Shown here piece by piece: positions 17,052 through 25,518 of a DNA stretch of 64,000 nt; position 1 is the first letter of the stretch; every line of letters begins with the position of its first letter. A model generated the notes under the pieces. The model ran no database searches, was not told where the DNA came from, and saw nothing but the letters and a program-made list of their open reading frames with translations. The DNA is from Limnohabitans planktonicus II-D5. Lineage in GTDB: Bacteria; Pseudomonadota; Gammaproteobacteria; Burkholderiales; Burkholderiaceae_C. The translations under genes and the position numbers were made by a program. The DNA lies in the NCBI RefSeq assembly GCF_001270065.2, contig NZ_LFYT02000003.1, positions 186,001-250,000 of the forward strand. The letters run 5' to 3'.

Positions 17052-18614
17052 ATGAATATTCTGGGTTACCTTCAAAAAATTGGCCGAGCCCTCATGGTGC
17101 CGGTGGCCACACTGCCTGCAGCGGCCATCATGATGGGCGTGGGGTATTGGATGGACCCCAATGGCTGGGGCTCGGGCAATGTCGTGGCGGCCTTCTTGAT
17201 CAAGGCGGGTGGGGCCATCATTGAAAACATGTCGATCTTGTTTGCGGTCGGGGTGGCCTACGGCATGTCCAAAGACAAAGATGGTGCCGCCGCATTGACC
17301 GGGTTGGTGGGCTTTTTCGTGCTGACGACGCTGCTGTCACCTGCGGCCGTGTCGCAAATACAGGGCATCGCTTTGGAGAAGGTGCCCTCCGCTTTTGGCA
17401 AGATCAACAACCAGTTTGTGGGCATTTTGACCGGCGTGATTGCGGCCGAGCTTTACAACCGCTACAGCCATGTGGAGTTGAACAAGGCCTTGGCGTTTTT
17501 CAGCGGCCGCCGCCTGGTGCCCATCCTGATGTCGTTTGCCATGATTGCGTTGTCGGTGGTGTTGATGGCTGTCTGGCCCTGGATTTACAACGGACTGGTG
17601 CAGTTTGGGCTGAGCATCAAGGACATGGGGCCTGTGGGGGCTGGTATTTATGGATTTTTCAACCGTTTGTTGATTCCTGTCGGTTTGCACCATGCCTTGA
17701 ACTCGGTGTTCTGGTTTGACGTGGCGGGCATCAATGACATTCCCAACTTTTTGGGCGGTGCCAAGTCACTGGCTGAGGGGAAAGCTGTGCTCGGCGTGAC
17801 AGGCATGTACCAAGCCGGATTTTTCCCCATCATGATGTTTGGCCTGCCCGGCGCTGCGCTGGCCATCTACCAGATGGCCCGGCCCGAGAACAAAGTGCGT
17901 GTGGCATCCATCATGGTGGCAGCGAGTTTGGCCTCATTTTTCACGGGCATCACAGAGCCGCTGGAGTTCGCGTTCATGTTCGTCGCCCCAGTTTTGTATG
18001 GCTTGCACGCGCTGCTCACGGGCATCTCGGTCTACATCGCGGCCTCCATGCACTGGATTGCGGGCTTTGGCTTCAGTGCTGGCCTGGTGGATTTGGTGCT
18101 GTCGTCCAAAAACCCCTTGGCCACCCAGTGGCCCATGCTGCTGGTGCAAGGCTTGGTGTTCTTTGGCATTTACTACCTCGTTTTCCGTTTTGCCATTTCC
18201 ACCTTCAATCTCAAAACGCCGGGACGCGAGGATGCCGAGATCTTGGCAACCTCTTTGGCCACCTCCAAGGACATTGCGCCTGCGAGTCCGGCCACTGCGC
18301 TCACGGCTGCGGCCGTGGCTCAAACGGCCCCTGTGACGAAGAACCGCACCATGGCCGAGTTGGGTCAGGCCTATGTCGACGTGGTGGGTGGGCCCGAGAA
18401 TTTGGTGAACATCGATGCCTGCATCACGCGTTTGCGTTTAACGGTGGTGGACTCCGAGCGGGTCAATGCCGCCAGCGCCAAGGCCATTGGCGCGAGTGGG
18501 GTGATCAAATTGGACAAGCAAAACGTGCAAATCATCACCGGCACCCAAGCCGAACTGATCGCCGGGGAGATGCGCAAACATCTGGAGGGTTTGGCTTCTG
18601 GCAATAGGACATGA
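17052..18614 (+). CDS. nagE: PTS N-acetylglucosamine permease EIICB
   Basis: A 520-residue membrane permease with an AGGGGAA Shine-Dalgarno. The EIIC domain (about 1-385) starts MNILGYLQKIGRALMVPVAT and has about ten hydrophobic segments, the GLHHALNSVFWF motif and the GITEPLEFAFMF sugar-binding loop. A linker leads to the EIIB domain (about 435-515), with phospho-Cys457 in NIDACITRLRL. It imports GlcNAc as GlcNAc-6-phosphate using phosphate from NagF EIIA. There is no EIIA domain here, consistent with the EIIA being fused in nagF. nagA follows by one base. Confidence 0.92.
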   Translation: MNILGYLQKIGRALMVPVATLPAAAIMMGVGYWMDPNGWGSGNVVAAFLIKAGGAIIENMSILFAVGVAYGMSKDKDGAAALTGLVGFFVLTTLLSPAAVSQIQGIALEKVPSAFGKINNQFVGILTGVIAAELYNRYSHVELNKALAFFSGRRLVPILMSFAMIALSVVLMAVWPWIYNGLVQFGLSIKDMGPVGAGIYGFFNRLLIPVGLHHALNSVFWFDVAGINDIPNFLGGAKSLAEGKAVLGVTGMYQAGFFPIMMFGLPGAALAIYQMARPENKVRVASIMVAASLASFFTGITEPLEFAFMFVAPVLYGLHALLTGISVYIAASMHWIAGFGFSAGLVDLVLSSKNPLATQWPMLLVQGLVFFGIYYLVFRFAISTFNLKTPGREDAEILATSLATSKDIAPASPATALTAAAVAQTAPVTKNRTMAELGQAYVDVVGGPENLVNIDACITRLRLTVVDSERVNAASAKAIGASGVIKLDKQNVQIITGTQAELIAGEMRKHLEGLASGNRT

Positions 18615-18615
18615 C

Positions 18616-19728
18616 ATGACTCAAACAGTTGCGGGCTGCATTTTGACCCCTCAAGGTTGGGTGCGTGGACAAATGCTTTTCACGGACCGCATTCATGCGA
18701 TTGAAGGCACGCCTGTTGCAGAGCCAGCTTTTGACGAAGCATTGGTCTTGCCAGGCTTCGTGGATTTGCATGTGCACGGCGGCGGAGGGGCCGATGTCAT
18801 GGATGGACATGGCGCGATGGACACCATTGCACGCATCCACGCAAGCCATGGCACTACCAGTTTGCTGGCCACCACCATGACAGCGCCACGCAGCGCTATT
18901 GAACTAGCCATGGCAGATGTCGGCCGCGCGATGCAAAACCCCATGCCCGGTGCGGCCCACATCCTGGGCGTGCACTTGGAGGGGCCCTTCATCAGTCCCG
19001 CCAAATTGGGCGCGCAGCCCGACGTCGTTCGATTGGGCACCACACAAGAGGTGAGCGCATTGAGCGCCTTGGCCCGTATTCGGGTGTTGACTCTGGCACC
19101 AGAAATGGCGGGGCATCTGGACTTGATTCGTGAGCTGGGGGGCATGGGCATCCTGGCTCAAATCGGGCACAGCAGTGGCAGCTATGAAGACGGTGTGGCG
19201 GCTTTGAACGCGGGGGCGAGCGGCTTTACCCATTTGTTCAACGCCATGAGCCCTTTGCACCACCGGGCTCCCGGCATGGTGGGCGCGGCCTTGGCGCATG
19301 CGCAATACGCCGAACTCATCCCCGACTTGCTGCATGTACACCCTGGTGCGATTCGCGCTGCCCGCAGGGCGATTCCCAAATTGTTTTGTGTGACCGATGC
19401 CACTTCGGGCACGGGCATGCCCGATGGCACCTATCACCTGGGTTCGCACACTGTCACCAAGTGCATGGGCGGCGTACGCCTGGCCGATGGCACCTTGGCC
19501 GGCAGCGTCTTGACCATGGACCAAGCCTTGCGCAACCTGGTGTCCATCGGCATACCGCTGCGCGATGCGGCGCTGCATGTGTCGACCCATGCGGCCGACT
19601 ATGTGGGCGAACACGAGCGCGGTCGTCTTCAGCGGGGGGCTCATGCGGATGTCGTCGTGATGTCGCCCGACCTGCAGCTGCGCCATGTTTTTGCCCAAGG
19701 TCATGCCGTGAACTTGGCCGTCCATTGA
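18616..19728 (+). CDS. nagA: N-acetylglucosamine-6-phosphate deacetylase
   Basis: A 370-residue amidohydrolase. The beta-strand with the HxH metal site is present in FVDLHVHGGGGADVMDG, then HLEGPFISPAKLGAQ with the conserved Glu, GHSSGSYEDGVAAL and THLFNAMSPLHHR with metal ligands, and VTDATSGTGMPDG with the catalytic Asp. It removes acetate from GlcNAc-6-phosphate in the cytoplasm to give glucosamine-6-phosphate. The one-base gap after nagE indicates translational coupling. Confidence 0.93.
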   Translation: MTQTVAGCILTPQGWVRGQMLFTDRIHAIEGTPVAEPAFDEALVLPGFVDLHVHGGGGADVMDGHGAMDTIARIHASHGTTSLLATTMTAPRSAIELAMADVGRAMQNPMPGAAHILGVHLEGPFISPAKLGAQPDVVRLGTTQEVSALSALARIRVLTLAPEMAGHLDLIRELGGMGILAQIGHSSGSYEDGVAALNAGASGFTHLFNAMSPLHHRAPGMVGAALAHAQYAELIPDLLHVHPGAIRAARRAIPKLFCVTDATSGTGMPDGTYHLGSHTVTKCMGGVRLADGTLAGSVLTMDQALRNLVSIGIPLRDAALHVSTHAADYVGEHERGRLQRGAHADVVVMSPDLQLRHVFAQGHAVNLAVH

Positions 19729-19782
19729 TTTGTTGCCTCTTGGCCCGCTTGAGCCTTGAAGGTGTTGTTGTGGGAGCCCGCC

Positions 19783-20553
19783 ATGGAAATCATCATTCAA
19801 GCCTCAGCCCAGGCGGCCACTGAGATCGCCTCACGCACCATTGCACATGTGTTGCGCCGTAAGCCGAATGCGGTGCTGGGACTGGCCACGGGCAGCACCC
19901 CTGTGCAACTCTACAAATTGCTCATAGACATGAACTTGGACTGGCGCCAAGTGAGCACCTTCAACCTCGACGAATATGTGGGCTTGCCCAAAGCGCATCC
20001 GCAGTCTTACCACAGCTTCATGTGGGCCAATTTGTTCAAACACATCAACATCGACCCGCAAAACGTCCACATTCCCGACGGCAATGCACCAGATATGGCC
20101 TTGCATTGTTTGGCATACGAGCAAAAAATCCGCCAAGCCGGGGGCATTGATTTGCAAGTGCTGGGCATCGGCACAGATGGGCACATTGGCTTCAATGAGC
20201 CCTCGTCCTCACTGGGCTCGCGCACTCGCATCAAAACCCTGACCCGACAAACGCGGCAAGACAATGCCCGCTTTTTTGGCAACGAAGACCAAGTGCCCAG
20301 CCACGTCATCACCATGGGCATAGGCACCATCATGGATGCTCGGCAACATGTGCTGCTGGCCTTTGGCCCTCACAAAGCCCGCGCTGTGGCCCTAACCGTC
20401 GAAGGCCCCATCACCGCAATGGTCCCAGCTTCAATCTTGCAGATGCACCCAGATACCCGGGTCTATCTGGACCCAGAAGCCGCAGCGCAACTTCAGCGGT
20501 CCGATTACTACCGCTGGGTTTTTGAACACAAACCACTTTGGCAGCGGGTCTGA
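19783..20553 (+). CDS. nagB: Glucosamine-6-phosphate deaminase
   Basis: A 256-residue protein; GGGAG seven bases upstream supports the start at 19783. Signatures: LGLATGSTPVQLYKLL (phosphate loop), TFNLDEYVGLPKAHPQSYH (catalytic Asp), and GIGTDGHIGFNEPSSSLGSRT with the active-site His. It converts glucosamine-6-phosphate to fructose-6-phosphate and ammonia, finishing the pathway begun by NagE and NagA. It is the last gene of the nagF-to-nagB run; no NagC or GntR-type regulator is present nearby and no clear terminator follows. The 150 bp up to 20703 hold no gene I can support. Confidence 0.92.
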   Translation: MEIIIQASAQAATEIASRTIAHVLRRKPNAVLGLATGSTPVQLYKLLIDMNLDWRQVSTFNLDEYVGLPKAHPQSYHSFMWANLFKHINIDPQNVHIPDGNAPDMALHCLAYEQKIRQAGGIDLQVLGIGTDGHIGFNEPSSSLGSRTRIKTLTRQTRQDNARFFGNEDQVPSHVITMGIGTIMDARQHVLLAFGPHKARAVALTVEGPITAMVPASILQMHPDTRVYLDPEAAAQLQRSDYYRWVFEHKPLWQRV

Positions 20554-20703
20554 CAAGGGCTCGGGTTTTTACTGCTCACAGGTAGAAGACTTCGGCGTTC
20601 ACGACTTGTGCTCAGGCCTGCTTCACGCGCTGGTGCTCAGTTGCAAGGCGTTGGTGGGCAGTATCACCACCACATCGGTGAGGTTTCCATGGTTTGCGTC
20701 TGT

Positions 20704-21930
20704 TCAGCTCAGCCGCTGGATGTGGCTTTGAATGACTTGTGCAATTCGCTTGACCGTATCTTTGCGGATGGGGTGTTGCATGGCCAGTGCTTGGAAATGG
20801 GTGGCTTGCGTGCAAATGTCCGACATCATTGCTTGGCATGTCGGGGCGTGAAGCCCGGCTTTGTCGGCCAGGCGCAGGAGCTGTGTTCGAGTGGGGGTCA
20901 GGCCTTCGCCTTCGATGTCCATTTGGTGTTCGCCGCGTGGGCTTTCGCAATAGGTCAGGTCGTAGCCGGGGGCCAGTTGCCAGTGGCCTTGCGGGTTGAG
21001 CAGGTAAGAGAAGTTTTTGGTGTGGTCGTCGCGGTTATGGAAGACGACATTGAAGACGCAGCGGCGAAAGGCTTTGAGGACTTCGTGCTCGCTGCGTGTC
21101 ATGAGGCGTGTCATGCGCAGCAAGGTGAGGTAGTCGCAACTTGGGATGCGGTAGTCCGCATGCAGGGCTCCGGCCAAGGTGTGCATGGGCACGCGCATGG
21201 GGCCTGCGCGGTCAAAGCGCTGTACGGCAAATGCGGCCAGTGAATGGGCCAATTCAAAGTACCGGGTGGGTGGCATGTCGATGCCGCACAGACGGGCCAT
21301 TTCGGCATAAACGTGTTCCAGTGCGCAGACTTCAGGGTGTTCGTTTGCAGCCGGAAATTTGACCATCCACGCTTGGCCAGGGGCGCTGGCCAGGGTGCTC
21401 ATGTGGCCTGTGTCGGGTTCGAATTGCACCAGGGCTTTGGGGCGTGCTCCTTGAGGTGAGCCGCCCAGGGTGATGAGCTGTTGGAGTGTTTCGCTGTCTT
21501 GTCCTTGCACAACGCTTTGCACTTCTTGTGCGAGTTGTTGCAGCGCCCAATCGACGGGGGTGTGCGGGTCATCGCTGGCAGGTTCAAAGCTGAGCGCACC
21601 CATGGCGCGGTCACCCAGAAAAGCCAGGCGATCGAGTGGGCTGATGTGGTGGCGTTCGAGGTGTCGGTGGGCTTTGAAGAAGCGGTCCATCAAGAGCAGG
21701 CCCCATCCGTCGGGCAGGCTGTCGGCCACCAGGCCAGGCAGTTGCATTTGATGGGCCGGAAAATTGCCGTAAGTCTGCGGCCTGAGTTTGAGGTGCAGGG
21801 GCGAGAGTTCAAGGCCGCGTTGCAGTGCTTGAGGGCTGTACTCAAAGAGCAGTTGGCGTGAGTCTTGTGCCAGTGTGCCCAGAGGCCAGTGTTCACCCCA
21901 GCCTTGGTAGTGGACGGTGATTTTTTTCAT
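20704..21930 (-). CDS. hipA: HipA-family Ser/Thr kinase toxin (module 1)
   Basis: A 408-residue kinase starting MKKITVHYQGWGEHWPLGTL. It has the HipA N-subdomain with LPGLVADSLPDGWGLLLMDR (residues 64-83), a glycine-rich loop GGSPQGARPK (156-165), the catalytic HNRDDHTKN (Asp302, Lys305, Asn306) and the metal-binding PGYDLTY (Asp324). The GGSPxGARPK loop places it in a HipA branch different from that of module 2. E. coli HipA phosphorylates glutamyl-tRNA synthetase and triggers persistence; the target here is unknown. Its start overlaps the preceding HTH gene by ATGA. Confidence 0.85.
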   Translation of the reverse strand: MKKITVHYQGWGEHWPLGTLAQDSRQLLFEYSPQALQRGLELSPLHLKLRPQTYGNFPAHQMQLPGLVADSLPDGWGLLLMDRFFKAHRHLERHHISPLDRLAFLGDRAMGALSFEPASDDPHTPVDWALQQLAQEVQSVVQGQDSETLQQLITLGGSPQGARPKALVQFEPDTGHMSTLASAPGQAWMVKFPAANEHPEVCALEHVYAEMARLCGIDMPPTRYFELAHSLAAFAVQRFDRAGPMRVPMHTLAGALHADYRIPSCDYLTLLRMTRLMTRSEHEVLKAFRRCVFNVVFHNRDDHTKNFSYLLNPQGHWQLAPGYDLTYCESPRGEHQMDIEGEGLTPTRTQLLRLADKAGLHAPTCQAMMSDICTQATHFQALAMQHPIRKDTVKRIAQVIQSHIQRLS

Positions 21931-22286
21931 GTGCCAGGCGGCCAGGCTGTGCCGCTGCGTTTGGTGGCGCGTTGTCGGGGTTTGTGGGCGGCGGCTTGTT
22001 CCATGGCGGCAATGGATGTGAGGGGGATGTTGAAGATTTCGGTCAGTTCGCTGGCCAGGCCCAGGGCCATCACGGTGCGCAGAAAGTTTTCGAGGGTGCT
22101 GCCGTGCCCGGCTTCCAGTCGTTGAAGGGTGAGCACGCTCAGGCCTGCACGTTGAGCCAGATCGGTTTGGCTCAGGTTTTGGTGCAGGCGTTGAGCGCGC
22201 AATTTTTGGCAGAGTGTCTGGCGAATTTCGCGTTCGCTGGCCAGTCCAAAGTCGAGCATGGGTGCATGTTTGAATTGAAAAATCAA
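21927..22286 (-). CDS. hipB: HipB-like XRE-family antitoxin/repressor (module 1)
   Basis: A 119-residue protein (a second possible Met lies nine codons in). The helix-turn-helix is LHQNLSQTDLAQRAGLSVLT followed by LQRLEAGHGSTLENFLRTV, a standard XRE fold at residues 35-70. The basic C-terminal tail AAAHKPRQRATKRSG is longer than in short HipB proteins. It overlaps hipA by four bases. Binding of the inverted repeat at 22297-22335 to repress its own operon, with HipA as co-repressor, is the expected model for the family. Confidence 0.83.
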   Translation of the reverse strand: MIFQFKHAPMLDFGLASEREIRQTLCQKLRAQRLHQNLSQTDLAQRAGLSVLTLQRLEAGHGSTLENFLRTVMALGLASELTEIFNIPLTSIAAMEQAAAHKPRQRATKRSGTAWPPGT

Positions 22287-22296
22287 TGATAAATAA

Positions 22297-22335
22297 TTGT
22301 TGCATTGAAGTCAAATATGGCTGTCAATGCAACAA
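22297..22335 (-). promoter_or_regulatory. hipBA module 1 promoter with 12-bp inverted-repeat operator
   Basis: TTGTTGCATTGA (22297-22308) and its exact complement TCAATGCAACAA (22324-22335) are separated by 15 bp. On the minus strand TTGACT and TATCAT are spaced by 17 bp. One repeat arm falls between these hexamers and the other just upstream of the -35, so a bound repressor would block polymerase. The -10 lies at about 22285-22290. Confidence 0.7.
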
Positions 22336-22451
22336 AAATGGTGTTTTGTTTTATGGCTTGATCTCTTTGCCTTTGTGCATGACACGTCCTTGTGTGTAAT
22401 GTGGATAAATGGTGCGCAATTGGTGCATTGCTGTTCGTTGGAAGTCCATTA

Positions 22452-22859
22452 ATGCAAACAACCGCTCTTCAATTTTCCCCTGCACTCAGCCATGGCTTTG
22501 AAGGGTTTATCGATTTCTTGCGCGACAAAGACGCGGGGGCCTCAACGCTTTCACCCAAGCGATTTGGCGACGTGCTGAGCATCGATGTCCAGACGCTGGC
22601 CACTCAGGCCCACGTTCATCGAAACACGATCAGTCGTGCCCCGGCGTCGGAGAGTGTCCAGAAATTTTTGCGTGAGGCTTTGCGCGTCATGCGAGCGGCC
22701 CATGATCTGTCAGGCGATGTGGGTCGTTCGATTTTTTGGTACCGCAACGAACCATTGCCGCCATTTGGCTACAAAACCGCAGAGCAGTTGGTCATCGAAG
22801 GGCGCACCGAAGATGTACTGCGCTATGTCAGTTCGCTCGAAGCGGGTGCCGCAGGATGA
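22452..22859 (+). CDS. Xre/MbcA/ParS-type antitoxin of a RES-type module (toxin degraded)
   Basis: A 135-residue protein with a GGAAG sequence about nine bases before the ATG at 22452. The central part (residues 35-65) reads KRFGDVLSIDVQTLATQAHV, an HTH-like region. The C-terminal half has the DUF2384 toxin-binding pattern ending in GYKTAEQLVIEGRTEDVLRY. Such proteins neutralise RES-domain NAD+-degrading toxins. The next frame begins with an ATGA overlap and looks like the start of a RES toxin but stops after 24 codons, so this antitoxin appears to be an orphan. Confidence 0.78.
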   Translation: MQTTALQFSPALSHGFEGFIDFLRDKDAGASTLSPKRFGDVLSIDVQTLATQAHVHRNTISRAPASESVQKFLREALRVMRAAHDLSGDVGRSIFWYRNEPLPPFGYKTAEQLVIEGRTEDVLRYVSSLEAGAAG

Positions 22860-22930
22860 AGTTGACCGCACTGACCGATGCCACTGCGTACCGGATGCAT
22901 GTGCCGCGTTGGGCTGTAGTGCCAACCTGA
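22856..22930 (+). pseudogene. RES-family toxin, only the first 24 codons remain
   Basis: Starting in the antitoxin stop (ATGA), the frame reads MKLTALTDATAYRMHVPRWA and stops four codons later. This matches, from memory, the N-terminus of RES-domain toxins (xLTALxxATAYRxHxPRWA), which are normally about 150-230 residues. Nothing resembling the rest of RES follows: the hipA gene of module 2 ends at 22931 on the other strand, one base after this stop. A deletion or an insertion has probably removed the body of the toxin. Confidence 0.65.
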
Positions 22931-24268
22931 TCACTGTGCGGGCATAGACGCTAACTGAGCCACCGCTTGTTCCAAACCACCCAGAATACGATCCAACACC
23001 ACTTGAGAAAATCCGGGCGGTAGATCGCGTTGAACCGAGGCCATTGCCTGCGGTGTCTTGGCAATCAAGTCTTCCATGATGGCCTCGGCATCAGGACCCC
23101 ATCCAACTTGCTTGGCCGTGCTGTTGAAATGCCTGCGCTGAATGCTGGCCATTTGGTAATGCTTGTTTTTGCCAAGCAAAGCCATGGCCAATTTCACTTC
23201 CCGACCGGACCACAGATTGGGGCCATTTCCAATGATCGGATAGGCCGACATCACGTCATACAAAGGTGTGAGCTGAAATGCCCCGCCGGGCAAAAGATGG
23301 ATGCTGAAATTTTTGCCATGACCGTCCGGCGCCTGAAGAAGCCAAAACAAAATTTGGGCCGCCATCAATGTGCGCATGTCCAATTCCGGTGCGCGAGATT
23401 GTGCAAGGAGCGAGAAAATTTTGCGCAAGCCAGGTCCGCCCTCATGTTCATACTTGATCAACGCAGAAGTCCCCGTTGCCTGGCAGAAATCTTCTTGGGG
23501 GAGTCTGAAAATTTGGCCTGCGACAAGCCTGCGGTCAAACCGTTCGACAACAAGTACACGTTGCGAGCCAAAGCTGGCAATTTCTGCCGAGGCTACTGGC
23601 AAGCCATAAGCCTTGAGCAAGCGCAAGCACAACCATTCGTTGTCGACCGATGTGCTGAAGTCAGCCTGCCTGCCGCCCACCAAGCCCAGCGCAAGTTTGA
23701 AGATATGTGTGGTGGGTGTCGACCCGCGAGGTTTATGCCATGCATTGTTCCACCACAGGTAAGCATCTTTTTCTTGTGCGCCCGCTAAGGAAATCCGGAA
23801 GTCATCATCAGATTCAAAAGCTGCATCCGAGGCATGTGGCGTGACAACACTCTTCAAGTGACGCTCAATCGCATCATCATCAACGGGCACGGCCTCAACC
23901 TTGTCCACATTGTGCGGAACTTCAGATTCATCAAGAAGCTGTACAGCACCCACACAGTCGCGCCCGATGGCTCGCAACAAATCAAATGCGGCAATAGATC
24001 CCGTTTTGAATCGGATGGCCACCCGTTTTCGGATGCTGTCGCTGTCGGGCAGAAGATTTTCAAAGTAATGAGCAACCGCATCACCCTTGATCGCCTCATT
24101 AAACGGGGTGAATGGCAAAGACAGCGATATGGGTCTGCCTCGTGGGGACCGGACCCAGGCATCGTCATATTGCAGTTCCATGTCGCCGCGCGCCGTCACT
24201 GTCCAGCGACCCATGCGTTCGCCGTTTGCCCAAAGTCCTAAAGTTTGACTGCCCGATTTGCGCCCCAT
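22931..24268 (-). CDS. hipA: HipA-family Ser/Thr kinase toxin (module 2)
   Basis: A 445-residue kinase, full length for the family, with the start chosen at the ATG one base after the hipB stop. Domains: N-subdomain 1 (LWANGERMGRWTV) and SLSLPFTPFNEAIKGDAVAH; ATP loop SLAGAQEKDA (160-169); the autophosphorylation-type loop RGSTPTTHIFK (181-191); catalytic APDGHGKN (Asp315, Lys319, Asn320); metal-binding PLYDVM (Asp338). Unlike module 1 it keeps the E. coli HipA-type Ser/Thr loop. All key residues are present, so it looks active. It converges on the degraded RES gene. Confidence 0.87.
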   Translation of the reverse strand: MGRKSGSQTLGLWANGERMGRWTVTARGDMELQYDDAWVRSPRGRPISLSLPFTPFNEAIKGDAVAHYFENLLPDSDSIRKRVAIRFKTGSIAAFDLLRAIGRDCVGAVQLLDESEVPHNVDKVEAVPVDDDAIERHLKSVVTPHASDAAFESDDDFRISLAGAQEKDAYLWWNNAWHKPRGSTPTTHIFKLALGLVGGRQADFSTSVDNEWLCLRLLKAYGLPVASAEIASFGSQRVLVVERFDRRLVAGQIFRLPQEDFCQATGTSALIKYEHEGGPGLRKIFSLLAQSRAPELDMRTLMAAQILFWLLQAPDGHGKNFSIHLLPGGAFQLTPLYDVMSAYPIIGNGPNLWSGREVKLAMALLGKNKHYQMASIQRRHFNSTAKQVGWGPDAEAIMEDLIAKTPQAMASVQRDLPPGFSQVVLDRILGGLEQAVAQLASMPAQ

Positions 24269-24269
24269 G

Positions 24270-24539
24270 TCACCACTCCGCAGCATCACTGTCCAATGCA
24301 GTCGCAGTGTCACGGGCCCCCAACCTCAGATCAAGCCCCAGCGCTGAGCACCAAGCCAGAAGTTGAGAAAAGCTCAATGTGTCGGGATGGAGCTCCAGAT
24401 AGGAAACACGGTTTTGACTCAAGTTCAAACGGTTTGCAATCGCTGTTTGCGACAACTTCAAACCTTTGCGCGTGCTGCGCAAAAGATGACCCAGTTGATC
24501 ACCAGAAATGAGAATTTGTGGGGGTAGTGGTGACATCAT
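24270..24539 (-). CDS. hipB: HipB-like XRE-family antitoxin/repressor (module 2)
   Basis: An 89-residue protein (start at 24539 or the next Met at 24536). The XRE helix-turn-helix is KLSQTAIANRLNLSQNRVSY followed by LELHPDTLSFSQLLAWCSAL. The stop codon is one base from the hipA start. The gene probably controls its own promoter through four symmetric TAGCTG-type boxes at 24543-24611, the first of which is three bases from the start codon. Confidence 0.83.
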   Translation of the reverse strand: MMSPLPPQILISGDQLGHLLRSTRKGLKLSQTAIANRLNLSQNRVSYLELHPDTLSFSQLLAWCSALGLDLRLGARDTATALDSDAAEW

Positions 24540-24542
24540 TTT

Positions 24543-24611
24543 TAGCTGTTAAGCAGATATTTGCATCATAGCTGTATTTGAGCTAATTTGAAAATATCCT
24601 GATTTCAGCTA
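24543..24611 (-). promoter_or_regulatory. hipBA module 2 operator: four symmetric TAGCTG boxes
   Basis: TAGCTG occurs at 24543-24548 and 24569-24574. The inverted forms GAGCTA and CAGCTA occur at 24580-24585 and 24606-24611. Both same-orientation pairs are exactly 26 bp apart, and the set is symmetric around position 24577. A -10-like TATGAT for the minus strand sits at 24565-24570, overlapping the second box; the -35 (TTTCAA) is weak. Confidence 0.6.
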
Positions 24612-24694
24612 AGTATGTGATGCACCAGTTTGCTTGCAAATGGGTGTGCCGCATAGCCCTCCCATGCGGCGGCTCACCTTGTCCATGCTTTAAA

Positions 24695-25489
24695 TTACTT
24701 GATTTCCTTGTCCTGGAACGTGACGCGGCCTTGTGCGTAGCGGTAGGTTTCTTTGCTCATGGCGGCTTGGCGTTGTTCTTTTTCCGAGCCCATGGGTCCG
24801 AAGTAGCCGAGCATGTCGATGGTGATGGTTTGCTGGCCGTCCCAGCGGGGGTAAATGATGTCCGAGCAGCTGCCAAATTCAGGTGTGGCTTTGACGCTGC
24901 CTGCTTGCACGATGATGAACTGGTAGAGCGCCGGGCAGGCGCTGCCGCCGGTGTTTTGCAGCAAGATCACGTCCTGGTTGCCGATGCTGTAGTCCATGAC
25001 GATGCTCAGGAAGTTGTTGCCTTGCACATGGGGCAAGATGGGTTTGCCGCGCAGGCGCAAGGTGTTGTCTTCGGCAATGACCAGCGGCCCTTGGCGTGTG
25101 CCGACCGCTTGGCGGGTGTTGGACAGGGCTGAGGTCATGCGTGGGTCGCGCCCGGACGTGATGTCGTACCAGCCCATGGCTTGGCTGCTGAACTTTTGCG
25201 GCACCTGGCCCTCCAGGGGGCGACGTTGGCCTTGCTCGATTTGGCAAGGCATGTCGGGTAGGCAATGGGCCAAAATGGTTTTACCCAAGGCTGATTGGTT
25301 GCGAAAAATCTGGCCGATGCTGTCGCCCGATTCGCCACTGACGCTGAAAAGTGATGACCATGTGGCGCCTTTCTCAAGGACGCCGTTGATGGTTTCAGCA
25401 TGCAGGGCTGAACTGCTGATGGACAAAAGAGCCCACACGGTGGCGGACAGCAGCAGGTGTTTTTTCGGTGGGTGTTGGCGATGCGTCAT
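24695..25489 (-). CDS. Secreted protein of unknown function
   Basis: A 264-residue protein with a signal peptide: MTHRQHPPKKHLLLSATVWA, a hydrophobic core, and a likely cleavage in SSALHAETING. The mature part has four cysteines (ILAHCLPDMPCQIEQ, GGSACPALYQF, FGSCSDIIYPRW), compatible with two disulfides in the periplasm. A VSGESGDSIGQIFRNQSALG stretch lies early in the mature protein. No family recognised. The start at 25489 is chosen because it begins the signal peptide. It is last of three minus-strand genes, 29 bp after the coiled-coil gene. Confidence 0.65.
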   Translation of the reverse strand: MTHRQHPPKKHLLLSATVWALLSISSSALHAETINGVLEKGATWSSLFSVSGESGDSIGQIFRNQSALGKTILAHCLPDMPCQIEQGQRRPLEGQVPQKFSSQAMGWYDITSGRDPRMTSALSNTRQAVGTRQGPLVIAEDNTLRLRGKPILPHVQGNNFLSIVMDYSIGNQDVILLQNTGGSACPALYQFIIVQAGSVKATPEFGSCSDIIYPRWDGQQTITIDMLGYFGPMGSEKEQRQAAMSKETYRYAQGRVTFQDKEIK

Positions 25490-25518
25490 GGTTCTCCCTT
25501 TTTGATGTATGCGATGTA

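Noticed and set aside
20554..20703. Remnant coding sequence after nagB (minus-strand NLTDVVVILPTNALQLSTSA)
   Set aside because: Short, with no start codon in frame and no family recognised; composition alone is not enough.
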